Positions 1 through 7,389 are shown, numbered from the stretch's first letter. The stretch: 20,249 nt of DNA from Euryarchaeota archaeon UBA58 (GCA_002498525.1 DAHR01000010.1:4777-25025); one strand, 5' to 3'. Program-made: numbers and translations. Notes: generated from the sequence alone by a model not told the origin.

Positions 1-243
1 AGATGAGCGCCGAGAGCCACCAGAGCTCCTGCTAACTCTGCTACTCCTGCTCCTTCTGCGGTGGAAATGAGTGCGTCTGCGGTGGAACCATGGCCTCCAG
101 TACCAAGGTCCACCGTAGTACCCCTGTCCGTACATCCCCTGCCCGGGTCCGTACATCCCTCCACCCGACCCCACCTGGATGGGCATTCTGGCATCGACCC
201 GAGCCATAACTAGCACTATGATTAGCAGAACAAGCAGTATCAC
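1..243 (-). CDS. Small membrane-anchored Gly/Tyr/Arg-rich protein, partial at 3' end
   Basis: A minus-strand frame is open from about position 420 down to position 1 and runs off the window. Read from the only in-frame conventional start, GTG at 243-241, it begins with a hydrophobic helix (ILLVLLIIVLVM). Then come GSGGGMYGPGQGMYGQGYYGG, a WYWRPWFHRRR aromatic/basic stretch and an Arg/Ser-rich region. The frame upstream of the GTG also codes a strongly basic stretch (RTRARTRYWRKTKR) that would suit the cytosolic flank of a signal anchor, but no start codon was found for it, so the 5' end is uncertain. It lies just after the Nudix-MBL gene on the same strand and may be cotranscribed. The composition suggests a membrane-anchored protein with a low-complexity outer part. 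No family was recognised. Confidence 0.55.
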   Translation of the reverse strand, partial: MILLVLLIIVLVMARVDARMPIQVGSGGGMYGPGQGMYGQGYYGGPWYWRPWFHRRRTHFHRRRSRSSRVSRSSGGSRRSS

Positions 244-307
244 TCCGATGGGACAGCGCTTGGTCTTGCGCCAATAGCGGGTGCGCGCTCGAGTTCTTCG
301 AGGTCTT

Positions 308-1906
308 TCAGGCCTTTCTGAATATGTCGTTATCGGTAACGACTTCGCCGGACTGCGCCAGTGCGTAGAGGTGAGAGAGGGTTTGGTCGATCGCCAGCAT
401 CGGATGTGCTTGGGGGGTGTCTCGGTACGCCGATTCAGCGATTGATTCGACATCGCTCAGTCCTTCTTCAACCGCAGCGAGGACGCGTGCGTGGCGTGCT
501 CTTCGGTGTTTGATATAGTGTGTGAGCAGACGATTCGGGTTTGCTGCCATCGGGCCGTGGCCCGGGAAGAGGAGGGGTGAATCGAGGGCGCGAAGGCGTT
601 CGAGTCCGTCGAGATATGCGTTCATGTCGCCCTCCCCTGAAGGCACCAGAATGGTACCCACAACGACTGCATTGTCGCCGCTGATTATTCCGGCTTGGCT
701 GGCCAGACAGATGTGTCCAGGGCAATGGCCGGGTGTCTCAAGGACCGTCCAAGTCACCAAACCTGCGGGGCCATCGAGGGTGAATGTGTCGCCGTCTGAG
801 ATGTTGCTGTCGGTATCACACGGCGGGATTAGCTCGTGAGTCTCAGCGCTAGCCCATATCGGCGCTTGGTAGAGTTTGGAAATGGCCGACAGGTCGCCGA
901 TATGGTCGGGGTGACGATGAGTGAAAACGGTGGCGATTATGGTGCTTCCAGTCCCTTCGATTTCCTCAACTTTCGCCGCCAGAATCGCCAATGCCTCAGG
1001 TGATTTGGCGGCTGCGTCGACAATGACGCGTTGACCGCCGGCGACGCCGAGAACGTAGCAATTCGTGTGAGTCGCAGGAGGTAAGGTCGCTGTAGGCAAT
1101 GGTACACATTCTACTCCGGGCGCGAACTCGATGATGTGGTATCCAGAGGGAGGGTCGGCTGCGAGCACCTCGAAACCCGAGTCGGTGATGTCCCGAATGA
1201 GGGTGACCTGCGGAGGAGGCAAGCGAACTTCGTGAGCCAGCCAAGAAGCGAGCAGATCGGCTGGCTTCCACCATCGGAATCCATCGAATTCCGACCTACC
1301 AGAAGGGAAACTCGGCTCGACCTTCGAAGCCCCCAAAGCGACGTGATAGAAGCGATTGTCGAAGCGCACGGGAGCCAGTGGCGGAGTCGTGCGCTCGCTG
1401 ATCACCTCAGCCTCAAAACGCTTTACTGCAAGGCTGCCCTCCGCAGCGAGGCGAGCCCAAGCAGCCTTGTCAGAATTGACTGCATCACGAACGTCACTCG
1501 ATACCTCGAGAAAGCCTCCGGAACCATCGGGTGCAATGCCGATTTCCTCGACCATCTCGCGCAGCAGAGTAATCAGCGAGACGCGGTCCTGCCGCCCCGC
1601 GAACCATTTCGGATGAGCATTGGCAGCGGTGCGGTCAACCCGACTGACGCCGCCGCCAGGAAAGGCCCAGAAGTCCGGGAACGCGGGTACCTCGGCAACT
1701 CGGTGACAGAGCAGAATCTCAAGACCATTATGGGTTTCACGACTCAGAACGGCTGCTGCGGAAGGGCGTGGGGTCGCGATGCTGGCTGTGGGTAGTTCGA
1801 CGCCCTCTGGCAACTCAGCCATGAACCGCTCGAAAGGGTCTGAGTCTTCAAGGCAGCCCCGAACAAATGCCTTCAAATCCCGCCCTCGCGACGACGCCGT
1901 ATGCAT
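308..1906 (-). CDS. Nudix hydrolase fused to LACTB2-like metallo-beta-lactamase-fold hydrolase
   Basis: A two-domain protein of about 532 residues. The N-terminal half (about 45-235) is a Nudix domain: FPGGG is followed by an insert of roughly 20 residues and then a clean second half of the box, REMVEEIG, with R116, E117, E120, E121 and G123. The C-terminal half (about 255-455) is a metallo-beta-lactamase fold with a full metal set: HRHPDH (H330, H332, D334, H335), H394 in TPGH, D411 in SGDN and H450 in FPGHGP. A helical winged-helix-like tail (about 460-520) follows, as in LACTB2-type hydrolases. Nudix domains cleave nucleoside-diphosphate-linked substrates and LACTB2-like enzymes include RNA nucleases or thioesterases, so substrates here are unknown. 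The start is uncertain: ATG at 1906 is chosen, with ATG at 1927 or 1819 also possible. The first two overlap the divergent reductase gene. Confidence 0.85.
   Translation of the reverse strand: MHTASSRGRDLKAFVRGCLEDSDPFERFMAELPEGVELPTASIATPRPSAAAVLSRETHNGLEILLCHRVAEVPAFPDFWAFPGGGVSRVDRTAANAHPKWFAGRQDRVSLITLLREMVEEIGIAPDGSGGFLEVSSDVRDAVNSDKAAWARLAAEGSLAVKRFEAEVISERTTPPLAPVRFDNRFYHVALGASKVEPSFPSGRSEFDGFRWWKPADLLASWLAHEVRLPPPQVTLIRDITDSGFEVLAADPPSGYHIIEFAPGVECVPLPTATLPPATHTNCYVLGVAGGQRVIVDAAAKSPEALAILAAKVEEIEGTGSTIIATVFTHRHPDHIGDLSAISKLYQAPIWASAETHELIPPCDTDSNISDGDTFTLDGPAGLVTWTVLETPGHCPGHICLASQAGIISGDNAVVVGTILVPSGEGDMNAYLDGLERLRALDSPLLFPGHGPMAANPNRLLTHYIKHRRARHARVLAAVEEGLSDVESIAESAYRDTPQAHPMLAIDQTLSHLYALAQSGEVVTDNDIFRKA
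1872..1879 (+). promoter_or_regulatory. Weak TATA-like element for the aldo/keto reductase
   Basis: The sequence ttcaaatc is centred about 26 nt before the ATG at 1901, the right distance for a leaderless archaeal transcript. It is weak as a TATA box. The same TTCAA/TTGAA-type element at the same distance recurs before other genes in the window. It lies inside the Nudix-MBL coding region. Confidence 0.3.
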
Positions 1907-2752
1907 GAGACCATCACCATCGGCCACACCTCGGTCGAAAGCGGTGAGCGACTACACCAGATTGAGATGCCACGCTTCGGCCTCGGCGTCTGGCAATTGG
2001 CCGAAGGTGGTCAATGCAAGGGAGCGATTCTGCACGCGATCAACTCGGGTTACCGGCTTATCGACACGGCGAGGGCCTACTCGAATGAGAGCGAGACGGG
2101 CGAGGCGATTCGGGAGAGTGGGGTTGAGCGTGATGAATTATTCGTAGTCACCAAATTACGTCGTATGGATGCAGTAAGTTATGACGAGACGATTCAGCAC
2201 TGCCGGAAGAGTCTCGATAATCTTGGACTCGACAGGATGGACCTCTATCTCGTCCACGCGCCACCCGAGGATATCGATACGCGTGCGGATGTCTGGCGTG
2301 GGATGGAAGAATGTCTGGCGCGGGGATGGACCAGAGCCATAGGCGTCAGCAATTACGGAGCTCACCATCTCGATGCGATGCGCTCCTATGCGACCATCAT
2401 GCCCTCGGTCAACCAGATCGAGATTCATCCTTGGTTGCAGCGCCCCGCTCTGCACGCCGCGACTGAAGCGATTGGCGCTGTTCCCATGGCTTACTCACCG
2501 CTCGCACGAGGCGATAAAATCTCAGACGAGCGGCTCGTCGCAATCGCTGAATCGGTGGGCTGCACACCTGCACAGGCCGCCATCAAGTGGGTTTACGATA
2601 CCGGCGCGATTACAATTCCGAAGTCGAGCAACCATGGGCGAATCGACGAAAATTATGCCAGCCTCAGCGTCGACCTCGCTGGTACCGAGGCTGATTTCGC
2701 AGTGATGGAAGAGGAATACGTCTCCGGCTGGAATCCAACTGCCGAAACTTGA
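1901..2752 (+). CDS. Aldo/keto reductase (NADPH-dependent oxidoreductase)
   Basis: A 283-residue single-domain TIM-barrel aldo/keto reductase, near the usual family length. The catalytic tetrad is visible: D55 (LIDTA), Y60 (RAYSNE), K85 (VVTK) and H119 (YLVHAP). Other family marks are MPRFGLGVWQL near the N-terminus, GVSNY, VNQIEIHPW, YSPLARG and the C-terminal NADPH-phosphate segment IPKSSNHGRIDEN. It should reduce carbonyl groups with NADPH in the cytosol; the physiological substrate cannot be read from sequence. Residues 1-22 form the expected N-terminal beta hairpin before MPRFGLG, which supports the ATG at 1901. That start codon is half of an ATGCAT palindrome whose other half can start the divergent Nudix-MBL gene. 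The stop is TGA. Confidence 0.93.
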   Translation: MHETITIGHTSVESGERLHQIEMPRFGLGVWQLAEGGQCKGAILHAINSGYRLIDTARAYSNESETGEAIRESGVERDELFVVTKLRRMDAVSYDETIQHCRKSLDNLGLDRMDLYLVHAPPEDIDTRADVWRGMEECLARGWTRAIGVSNYGAHHLDAMRSYATIMPSVNQIEIHPWLQRPALHAATEAIGAVPMAYSPLARGDKISDERLVAIAESVGCTPAQAAIKWVYDTGAITIPKSSNHGRIDENYASLSVDLAGTEADFAVMEEEYVSGWNPTAET

Positions 2753-2756
2753 GGTG
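2751..2756 (+). promoter_or_regulatory. Ribosome binding site GAGGTG that sets the start of the small membrane protein
   Basis: GAGGTG overlaps the TGA stop of the reductase and lies 5 nt before GTG 2762. This favours GTG 2762 over the earlier in-frame GTG at 2756, which is part of the site itself. Confidence 0.5.
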
Positions 2757-2761
2757 TGAGT

Positions 2762-2941
2762 GTGCGCGACCCAGAGACCATCGAGGAGGAACTCGCCCTG
2801 TTCGCCGAGGCGATCGAGGCCGGAATCGACCCCTTTCCACCAAAGAAAGAAACCAAACCAATCGCCCGTTACGCACTGGCTTGGTTCATGGTCATCATCA
2901 TGATAACTTGGGTCTCCAAGATCCTCATGCGCGTGCTCTAG
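2762..2941 (+). CDS. Small single-pass membrane protein, 59 residues
   Basis: Starts at GTG 2762 behind a GAGGTG site, 9 nt after the reductase stop, so the two are probably cotranscribed. Residues 1-20 form an acidic amphipathic helix (RDPETIEEELALFAEAIEA), followed by DPFPPKKETKP and one transmembrane helix (about 37-55, ALAWFMVIIMITWV) ending in the basic KILMR. By the positive-inside rule the orientation is unclear because both flanks carry basic residues. No family was recognised. It is the only complete gene in the window that ends in TAG; all others use TGA. The reading frame continues open for 84 codons after that TAG (see the next entry), so it could be the front part of a broken or readthrough gene. 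Confidence 0.6.
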   Translation: MRDPETIEEELALFAEAIEAGIDPFPPKKETKPIARYALAWFMVIIMITWVSKILMRVL

Positions 2942-3224
2942 CGATTTTATTCAGCCTCAGACGACCGAATTCACTCATCTAGACGACTGCGTCGTGATTT
3001 CATTTATTCTCGTTCTGATTTCTATGAATCACTAGAGCAGACAATTATTCTGATCAATTTCTCACTTCTTTCAACTCGGCTCATTCGCCGTGGTCTGGAA
3101 TTGATTGAAAATGACCTCGGCGATGTATCTGCAGACTCAGCCTTCCGCGACTTATTCTCGCATGGCGGCAACTATTGGGTCGAGCGGTTCTGTTGAAATA
3201 GCGGCCCCATCTCGCCGACTCGCT
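2942..3224 (+). other. AT-rich spacer with in-frame open extension, hairpin and T-rich stretches
   Basis: This 283-nt stretch has no conventional gene. Directly after the TAG at 2939-2941 the same frame stays open for 84 codons and ends with TGA at 3194-3196. It has no in-frame ATG or GTG; only a TTG at 3101 is available. The translation looks protein-like, with SRRLRRDFIYSRSDFYESL and ending in FSHGGNYWVERFC. It also holds a short perfect hairpin, acgac-tgc-gtcgt (2983-2995), T-rich runs after the stop (2945-2951 and about 2996-3020) that could end transcription, and the probable tRNA promoter near its right end. Whether the extension is translated, a decayed gene end or chance is open. Confidence 0.4.
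3193..3200 (+). promoter_or_regulatory. TATA-like element of the tRNA-Gln gene
   Basis: ttgaaata is centred about 28 nt before the mature 5' end of the tRNA (3225), the spacing expected for an archaeal tRNA promoter. It is the most TATA-like octamer in this part of the spacer. Confidence 0.4.
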
Positions 3225-3297
3225 AGTCCCTTAGTGTAGTGGTCCATCATGTGGGGTTCTGGATCCCATGACCCTGGTTCGAATCCGGGAGGGACTA
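3225..3297 (+). tRNA. tRNA-Gln (anticodon CTG), CCA encoded at 3298-3300
   Basis: A full cloverleaf can be drawn. The acceptor stem AGTCCCT (3225-3231) pairs with AGGGACT (3290-3296), and A3297 is the discriminator base. The D stem is GTG/CAT. The anticodon stem TGGGG (3252-3256) pairs with TCCCA (3264-3268), closing with a G-U pair. The loop TTCTGGA (3257-3263) carries anticodon CTG at 3259-3261. The T stem CCTGG/CCGGG encloses TTCGAAT (3278-3284). CCA is encoded. The A-U first pair with the AGTCCC acceptor is typical of archaeal tRNA-Gln, which in archaea is charged as Glu-tRNA-Gln and then amidated (GatDE or GatCAB). No intron is present. It converges on korB with an 18-nt gap. Confidence 0.95.
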
Positions 3298-3318
3298 CCA
3301 ATCCTCGCCTTCAGGTGC

Positions 3319-4356
3319 TCAAGCGCGGAAAGAAGCGTTGAGTTCGGCCAGCGCGGCCTCGCTCGGTCGCAATTGAGCCTCATCCAGATCGACGAGCGGT
3401 TTCTCGGTCAGCCCTAGTTGCTCGTCGGCGGTTTTCATCTCTGGATTATAGAACAGAAGCCCAGTAACATGTTTGCCGCTGCTCTCTGCCTCGTGAATCA
3501 CTGACAGAGCAGCGACGACATCGCTGTGGTCATGTTTGTCTTCGATGGTCGCAAGACGCAGAGTCGAGCCATCGAAGAGTTTGACATCCTGATACTGACC
3601 TCCGGGAATCTCGACCTCCTCGAGCGGCGTGAAGTGTGGAATGTAATCGACAGCATGGAGTTCCTCGTCGTTCGCCTTGACATAATGATAAGACTTGTAG
3701 AAATCGTCGTTGTTGGCGAAGGTGACACAGGGCGAGATGACGTCAATGACGGCCATTCCCTTGTATGACAGGGCGGCGCGTATCAGCGCAGTCAGCTGTT
3801 TCTTGCTTCCAGAGAATGATCTTGCGACAAATCCGCAGCCAAGGTTGATAGCCATCTTGCAAAGATCGATTGGAGGGTTCTCGTTTGGCTCCCCCTTCTT
3901 CTTCCTCGACCCCATCTCCACGGTCGCTGAATACTGTCCCTTGGTCAAGCCGTAGACTCCATTGTTCTCGATTATGTAGACCATGTTCAGGTTGCGGCGG
4001 ATAGCGTGGACGAACTGACCGATGCCGATCGACGCTGTGTCGCCGTCACCTGACACCCCGATGAAAGCGAGGTCTCTGTTGACCATGTTAGCCCCAGTTG
4101 TGACCGATGGCATTCTGCCGTGAACGGTGTTGAATCCGTGGCTCTTGGAGAGGAAATAAGCTGGGGTTTTGGAGGAGCAGCCGATTCCGGACATCTTGGC
4201 TATGGTTTCGGGAGGGATGCCGTTATCCCAGGCGGCTTGTATGATGACATTGGAAATTTGGTCATGGCCACAGCCGGGGCAGAGTGAGGACTTGCCTCCG
4301 GTGTAATCGGTCTTGGGCAAGTCGATGACATTGAGTTGGATTGGTCGCATGCTCAT
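3319..4356 (-). CDS. korB: 2-oxoacid:ferredoxin oxidoreductase, beta subunit
   Basis: The thiamine-diphosphate-binding beta subunit (345 residues) of an alpha/beta 2-oxoacid:ferredoxin oxidoreductase. This enzyme oxidatively decarboxylates a 2-oxoacid to the acyl-CoA and reduces ferredoxin in the cytosol. The [4Fe-4S] ligands are C26 and C29 (CPGCGH), C60 (GIGCSS) and C210 (SPCVTF), matching the spacing known in this family. The ThDP/Mg motif is GDGD (103-106) followed by N131-N132 (ENNGVYGLTKGQ). It overlaps the alpha-subunit stop by 4 nt (ATGA) and has a strong GGAGGTGA site, so it is translationally coupled. There is no ferredoxin-like delta domain in it or beside it. The preferred substrate (2-oxoglutarate, pyruvate or broad) is not readable; kor is used because aconitase is nearby and the alpha subunit carries a fused gamma domain. 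Confidence 0.93.
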   Translation of the reverse strand: MSMRPIQLNVIDLPKTDYTGGKSSLCPGCGHDQISNVIIQAAWDNGIPPETIAKMSGIGCSSKTPAYFLSKSHGFNTVHGRMPSVTTGANMVNRDLAFIGVSGDGDTASIGIGQFVHAIRRNLNMVYIIENNGVYGLTKGQYSATVEMGSRKKKGEPNENPPIDLCKMAINLGCGFVARSFSGSKKQLTALIRAALSYKGMAVIDVISPCVTFANNDDFYKSYHYVKANDEELHAVDYIPHFTPLEEVEIPGGQYQDVKLFDGSTLRLATIEDKHDHSDVVAALSVIHEAESSGKHVTGLLFYNPEMKTADEQLGLTEKPLVDLDEAQLRPSEAALAELNASFRA

Positions 4357-6149
4357 GCACTCACCTCCTTTGCGTGTTCGAGAGTTTCGAGGACCATTTC
4401 CGCGTACACACGGGCGCGTGGCGGGATGCCATCGCTGAAGGCGACGCTGTGCATCTTGGGCAGGAGTTCGACCGGCAGTTCCTTGCGCAGGATTCCGTAG
4501 AGTTGTCCGTCGCGGTTGACCTCGAGGACGATGACTCGGTCGTGCTCTGCCATGAATGCCTCGACGTCTGAGTGGTAGGGTAATGCTCGGACTCTGCAGG
4601 TGCTGACCGAGAGTCCCGTTGATTCGAGGATGTCATCGATCTCCGTAATCGTGTTCTCCATCGAACCGTAGTAGATGATGCCAACCTGCTTATCGGTTTC
4701 GGCTCGGATGATCGGCGCCGGAAGCAGGTCGCGGGCGCCGTCGATCTTCCGTTTCAGGCGCGAAACGGTGGCTTGGTAGACGACGGGATCTTCGGAATAG
4801 ATGCCGTCCTCATCGTGGCCTGAGCCACGGTAGAGAAGCGGTTCGAGACCGCTGCCGGGCAGGGTGCGATAGGTGATGCCGTCGCCGTCGACATCTCGGT
4901 AGCGGCCGAAGTTCTCGACCGCGTCGAGTTCTTCCTGAGTGCGAATCACCTTCCCGCGGTCCAACGCTTGGTCGGGGTAATCGAAGCCAGCAGTTGACCA
5001 GCGATTCATGCCGAGGTCGAGATCGCCGAAGCCGAAGACAACGGTTTGGAAGCGCTCGGCGACATCGAATGCCTTCCAGCCGAATTCGAAGCATTCCTCG
5101 ACAGTTCCAGGGATGAGGATGATGTGTTGCGTGTCTCCGTGGCTGGCTTCGTAGAGCATCGACAGGTCACCTTGCTGGGTGCGCGTCGGCAGTCCCGTTG
5201 ATGGCCCGACGCGATTGACATCCCAGATCACTCCCGGAATCTCGGCGAAGTAAGCGAGTCCGACGAATTCGGACATCAGGGAGATTCCCGGGCCACTGGT
5301 GCAGGTCATTCCTCGGCCGCCAGCCCAGCCAGCGCCGATCACCATGCCAGCAGCAGCTAGTTCATCTTCGGCTTGGATGACAGCGCAGGTGGCGCCACCA
5401 TCTTCGGCGGTTCGCAATCTGGGGAGCCAATCGATGATGCTTTCAGCCAAGCTTGATGATGGTGTGATAGGATACCACGAAAGCATGTTGACGCCACCGA
5501 AGATGGAGCCGAGAGCCGTCGCTTCATTGCCTTCGATGAGGTATGTGTTCGGGTTCTTCTCGCGCGCTTCGATACGATGACCGATGTCGCATTCCCAGTT
5601 CTCGCGCGCGTGCGCACGCCCCTCTTCGATGGCTCGAATATTGAGTTCAATCGCTCTTTCCTTACCTTTGAATTGCTGTGCGACAGCGGCATGAATCGCT
5701 TCGTCGTCCAAGCCGAGAACCTCGGCGAGGCCGCCGACGTAGTACATATTCGAAATCAGGCGCGCGAGTTTCGGATTGATGGCGCGAGCCATCTTCGTCA
5801 TCGGCATTCCGAGAACGATGCAATCGTCGCGCTCGACTGGTAGTTTGACATCCTCGTTGTAGATGATGCAGGCCCCAGCCTCGACTTTCTCGACGTCGGC
5901 GAACCAAGTATCTTTGTTCATGACTACCTGAATGTGTGTCACGTCACCTGGTGCTTGATATCCAGCGTCACTTGCCCGGATGATGAACCAAGTCGGAAGA
6001 CCCGAGATGTTGCTTGGGAAGAGGTTCTTCCCACTGACGTTCACTCCCATTTCGAACATGGAATGCAACAGAATCAGGTTCGATGACTGCGAACCTGTAC
6101 CGTTGGCTGTGGCGATGTTGAGTGTGAAATCATTGATGATACGAGTCAT
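4353..6149 (-). CDS. korA: 2-oxoacid:ferredoxin oxidoreductase, alpha subunit with fused gamma domain
   Basis: About 598 residues from ATG 6149. The N-terminal part (about 1-185) is the gamma domain, starting FTLNIATANGTGSQSSN, with GMPMTKMARAINPKLARLI later. The rest is the alpha part, with the 2-oxoacid-binding YPITPSS motif (226-232), AEDELAAAGMVIGAGWAG, TSGPGISLMSE, GPSTGLPTRTQQGDL, and a C-terminal domain that contacts the beta subunit. The gamma-alpha fusion with a separate beta is the layout of many haloarchaeal, thermoplasmatal and bacterial enzymes. A longer frame begins at ATG 6182, but the 11 extra residues (RQGPRETPKR) do not look like a domain start and MTRIINDF fits the family better. 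It is the first gene of the korA-korB operon and diverges from the cyclophilin gene with about 160 nt between starts. Confidence 0.93.
   Translation of the reverse strand: MTRIINDFTLNIATANGTGSQSSNLILLHSMFEMGVNVSGKNLFPSNISGLPTWFIIRASDAGYQAPGDVTHIQVVMNKDTWFADVEKVEAGACIIYNEDVKLPVERDDCIVLGMPMTKMARAINPKLARLISNMYYVGGLAEVLGLDDEAIHAAVAQQFKGKERAIELNIRAIEEGRAHARENWECDIGHRIEAREKNPNTYLIEGNEATALGSIFGGVNMLSWYPITPSSSLAESIIDWLPRLRTAEDGGATCAVIQAEDELAAAGMVIGAGWAGGRGMTCTSGPGISLMSEFVGLAYFAEIPGVIWDVNRVGPSTGLPTRTQQGDLSMLYEASHGDTQHIILIPGTVEECFEFGWKAFDVAERFQTVVFGFGDLDLGMNRWSTAGFDYPDQALDRGKVIRTQEELDAVENFGRYRDVDGDGITYRTLPGSGLEPLLYRGSGHDEDGIYSEDPVVYQATVSRLKRKIDGARDLLPAPIIRAETDKQVGIIYYGSMENTITEIDDILESTGLSVSTCRVRALPYHSDVEAFMAEHDRVIVLEVNRDGQLYGILRKELPVELLPKMHSVAFSDGIPPRARVYAEMVLETLEHAKEVSA
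4361..4368 (-). promoter_or_regulatory. Strong Shine-Dalgarno site for korB inside korA
   Basis: On the minus strand GGAGGTGA lies 4 nt before the ATG at 4356 and falls within the last codons of korA. It is a near-perfect match to the archaeal 16S 3' end and marks korB as an internal operon gene. A second ATG, two codons on (4350), would be 10 nt away and is less likely. Confidence 0.75.
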
Positions 6150-6280
6150 CCTTTTCGGTGTCTCCCGGGGTCCTTGGCGCACGACCGGAGTCCTTGTGCA
6201 ACGTGTTCCGAGTGAAATCTGGTCTTAGCCGTTGCCATTCCCAAATCCCTCGCGTAGCGAGGAATCGACAGCCGTTGCGG

Positions 6281-6288
6281 TTTTCAAG
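6281..6288 (+). promoter_or_regulatory. Weak TATA-like element for the TPR-cyclophilin gene
   Basis: ttttcaag is centred about 26 nt before ATG 6310, fitting a leaderless transcript. It supports 6310 over the upstream ATG at 6232. Confidence 0.3.
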
Positions 6289-6309
6289 GGGTGCCTGCTC
6301 GGGCGGCGT

Positions 6310-7389
6310 ATGCCCCCAGTGCCAAGTGAGCTGATAGCCGCCCTCAAAGAGGCCGAGAACGCGATTAATTCTGGTAATCCTGAGAATGCTTTGGAGATTC
6401 TTCGTTCTACTGCTTGGGATGCTGCTGCAGAAAGTAATCACTACAGAGCAAGGGTGCTCGCTTTAGCAGCCGAAGCTCAAATCGCCATGGGCGAAATCGA
6501 GATTGGCGCTCGACGACGCCATTGGCAGCGAGCCCTCAAGAATTACCAAAAGGCACTGAAACTGGATTCCAATAACAAGGACGTCCGTCGAAGCATGAAC
6601 AAACTCATATCGATGATGGATGAAGAATCGATTTCTCTGGGGAAGAGTTGGCAGTTCTTCGACGATGGCAATCCGACACCTCTGGGTGTCGTGGTGATTA
6701 TGGCGTCGATGATCGCTTTCCTGATCGCCTTCAAGTATGCTGGAGAAGTTCTCGAGCGTGAATCGACGAATCCATTCGTGACGATGGAGGTGTCCTATGT
6801 CCACCCAAGCGACCCGAACACACGAGTCGAAGGAACGATAATCATCGAATTGTATCAGGATGCTGCTCCGAAGCACGTCGAGAGTTTCCTCTCTCTGGTC
6901 GATGAATCCAAGTATGATTTCACCATCTTCCACAGGGTGATCGACGGATTCATGGTGCAAGGGGGTGACATCGAGATGCAGAGCGGCAGTGGTGGCTATT
7001 CTGGCGTATGGTATGGATATTGCAATGGCCAGACCCACGACAGTAACAATCAACAATACACGGCAGAGACTTGCCCACTCAAGGATTGGGCAGTTCCCGG
7101 AGAACACACCAATGGTCTCAAGCACGTACCTGGCGCCCTCGCCGCCGCACATTCTGGATTGAATACCGATGGCAGCCAGTTCTATCTCGTCCCCTCTGAT
7201 TCGACTCCAAGCCACCTCGACTGGAATGAGGGTAAGGATTGCGCGGCTCAAGGCAACGCCTGCCATACGGTCTATGGACAGGTGATTTCGGGGCAGGATG
7301 TCGTCGATGCGATCAGCGAGGTCGCGACCGCCTTAGGCGGCGACAAACCATCTCAGGATGTTCGCCTGATCAGTGTCGTCAGAAGCTGA
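6310..7389 (+). CDS. Membrane-tethered TPR protein with outward-facing cyclophilin domain
   Basis: Of the 359 residues, 1-105 are helical and TPR-like (ALKEAENAINSGNPENALEI and RALKNYQKALKLDSNNKDV). A transmembrane helix (about 125-143, LGVVVIMASMIAFLIAFKYA) follows, then a cyclophilin-type peptidyl-prolyl isomerase domain (about 155-359). The active-site stretch FHRVIDGFMVQGGD keeps R209, F214 and Q217; GALAAAHSGLNTDGSQFYLV is the second family motif. The Trp seen in human CypA appears replaced by His (SHLDW). The domain carries four Cys (238, 255, 311, 318) in inserts, which would suit disulfides outside the cell. The likely role is folding of exported or surface proteins, with the TPR part binding a partner inside. 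The start at 6310 is chosen because MPPVPSELIAALKEAE begins the helical domain; a longer frame from 6232 adds 26 unconvincing residues. Confidence 0.88.
   Translation: MPPVPSELIAALKEAENAINSGNPENALEILRSTAWDAAAESNHYRARVLALAAEAQIAMGEIEIGARRRHWQRALKNYQKALKLDSNNKDVRRSMNKLISMMDEESISLGKSWQFFDDGNPTPLGVVVIMASMIAFLIAFKYAGEVLERESTNPFVTMEVSYVHPSDPNTRVEGTIIIELYQDAAPKHVESFLSLVDESKYDFTIFHRVIDGFMVQGGDIEMQSGSGGYSGVWYGYCNGQTHDSNNQQYTAETCPLKDWAVPGEHTNGLKHVPGALAAAHSGLNTDGSQFYLVPSDSTPSHLDWNEGKDCAAQGNACHTVYGQVISGQDVVDAISEVATALGGDKPSQDVRLISVVRS

Noticed and set aside
41..274. Minus-strand open frame of 77 codons at the left edge
   Set aside because: It overlaps, in another frame, the membrane helix and GMYGPGQG stretch of the better-supported partial gene, and shows no feature of its own.
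1136..1795. Plus-strand open frame of 219 codons
   Set aside because: Lies opposite the Nudix domain, whose motif is intact on the minus strand; the composition looks like reverse-coded sequence.
2983..2995. Hairpin acgac-tgc-gtcgt as an intrinsic terminator
   Set aside because: The stem is only 5 bp and the following bases are mixed rather than a clear T run, so it is only mentioned within the spacer.
3225..3300. tRNA-Gln as a possible integration site
   Set aside because: No integrase, direct repeat of the tRNA 3' end or foreign-looking gene block is seen on either side.
6463..7266. Minus-strand open frame of 267 codons over the cyclophilin gene
   Set aside because: Antisense to the cyclophilin active-site motifs, with no recognisable family.
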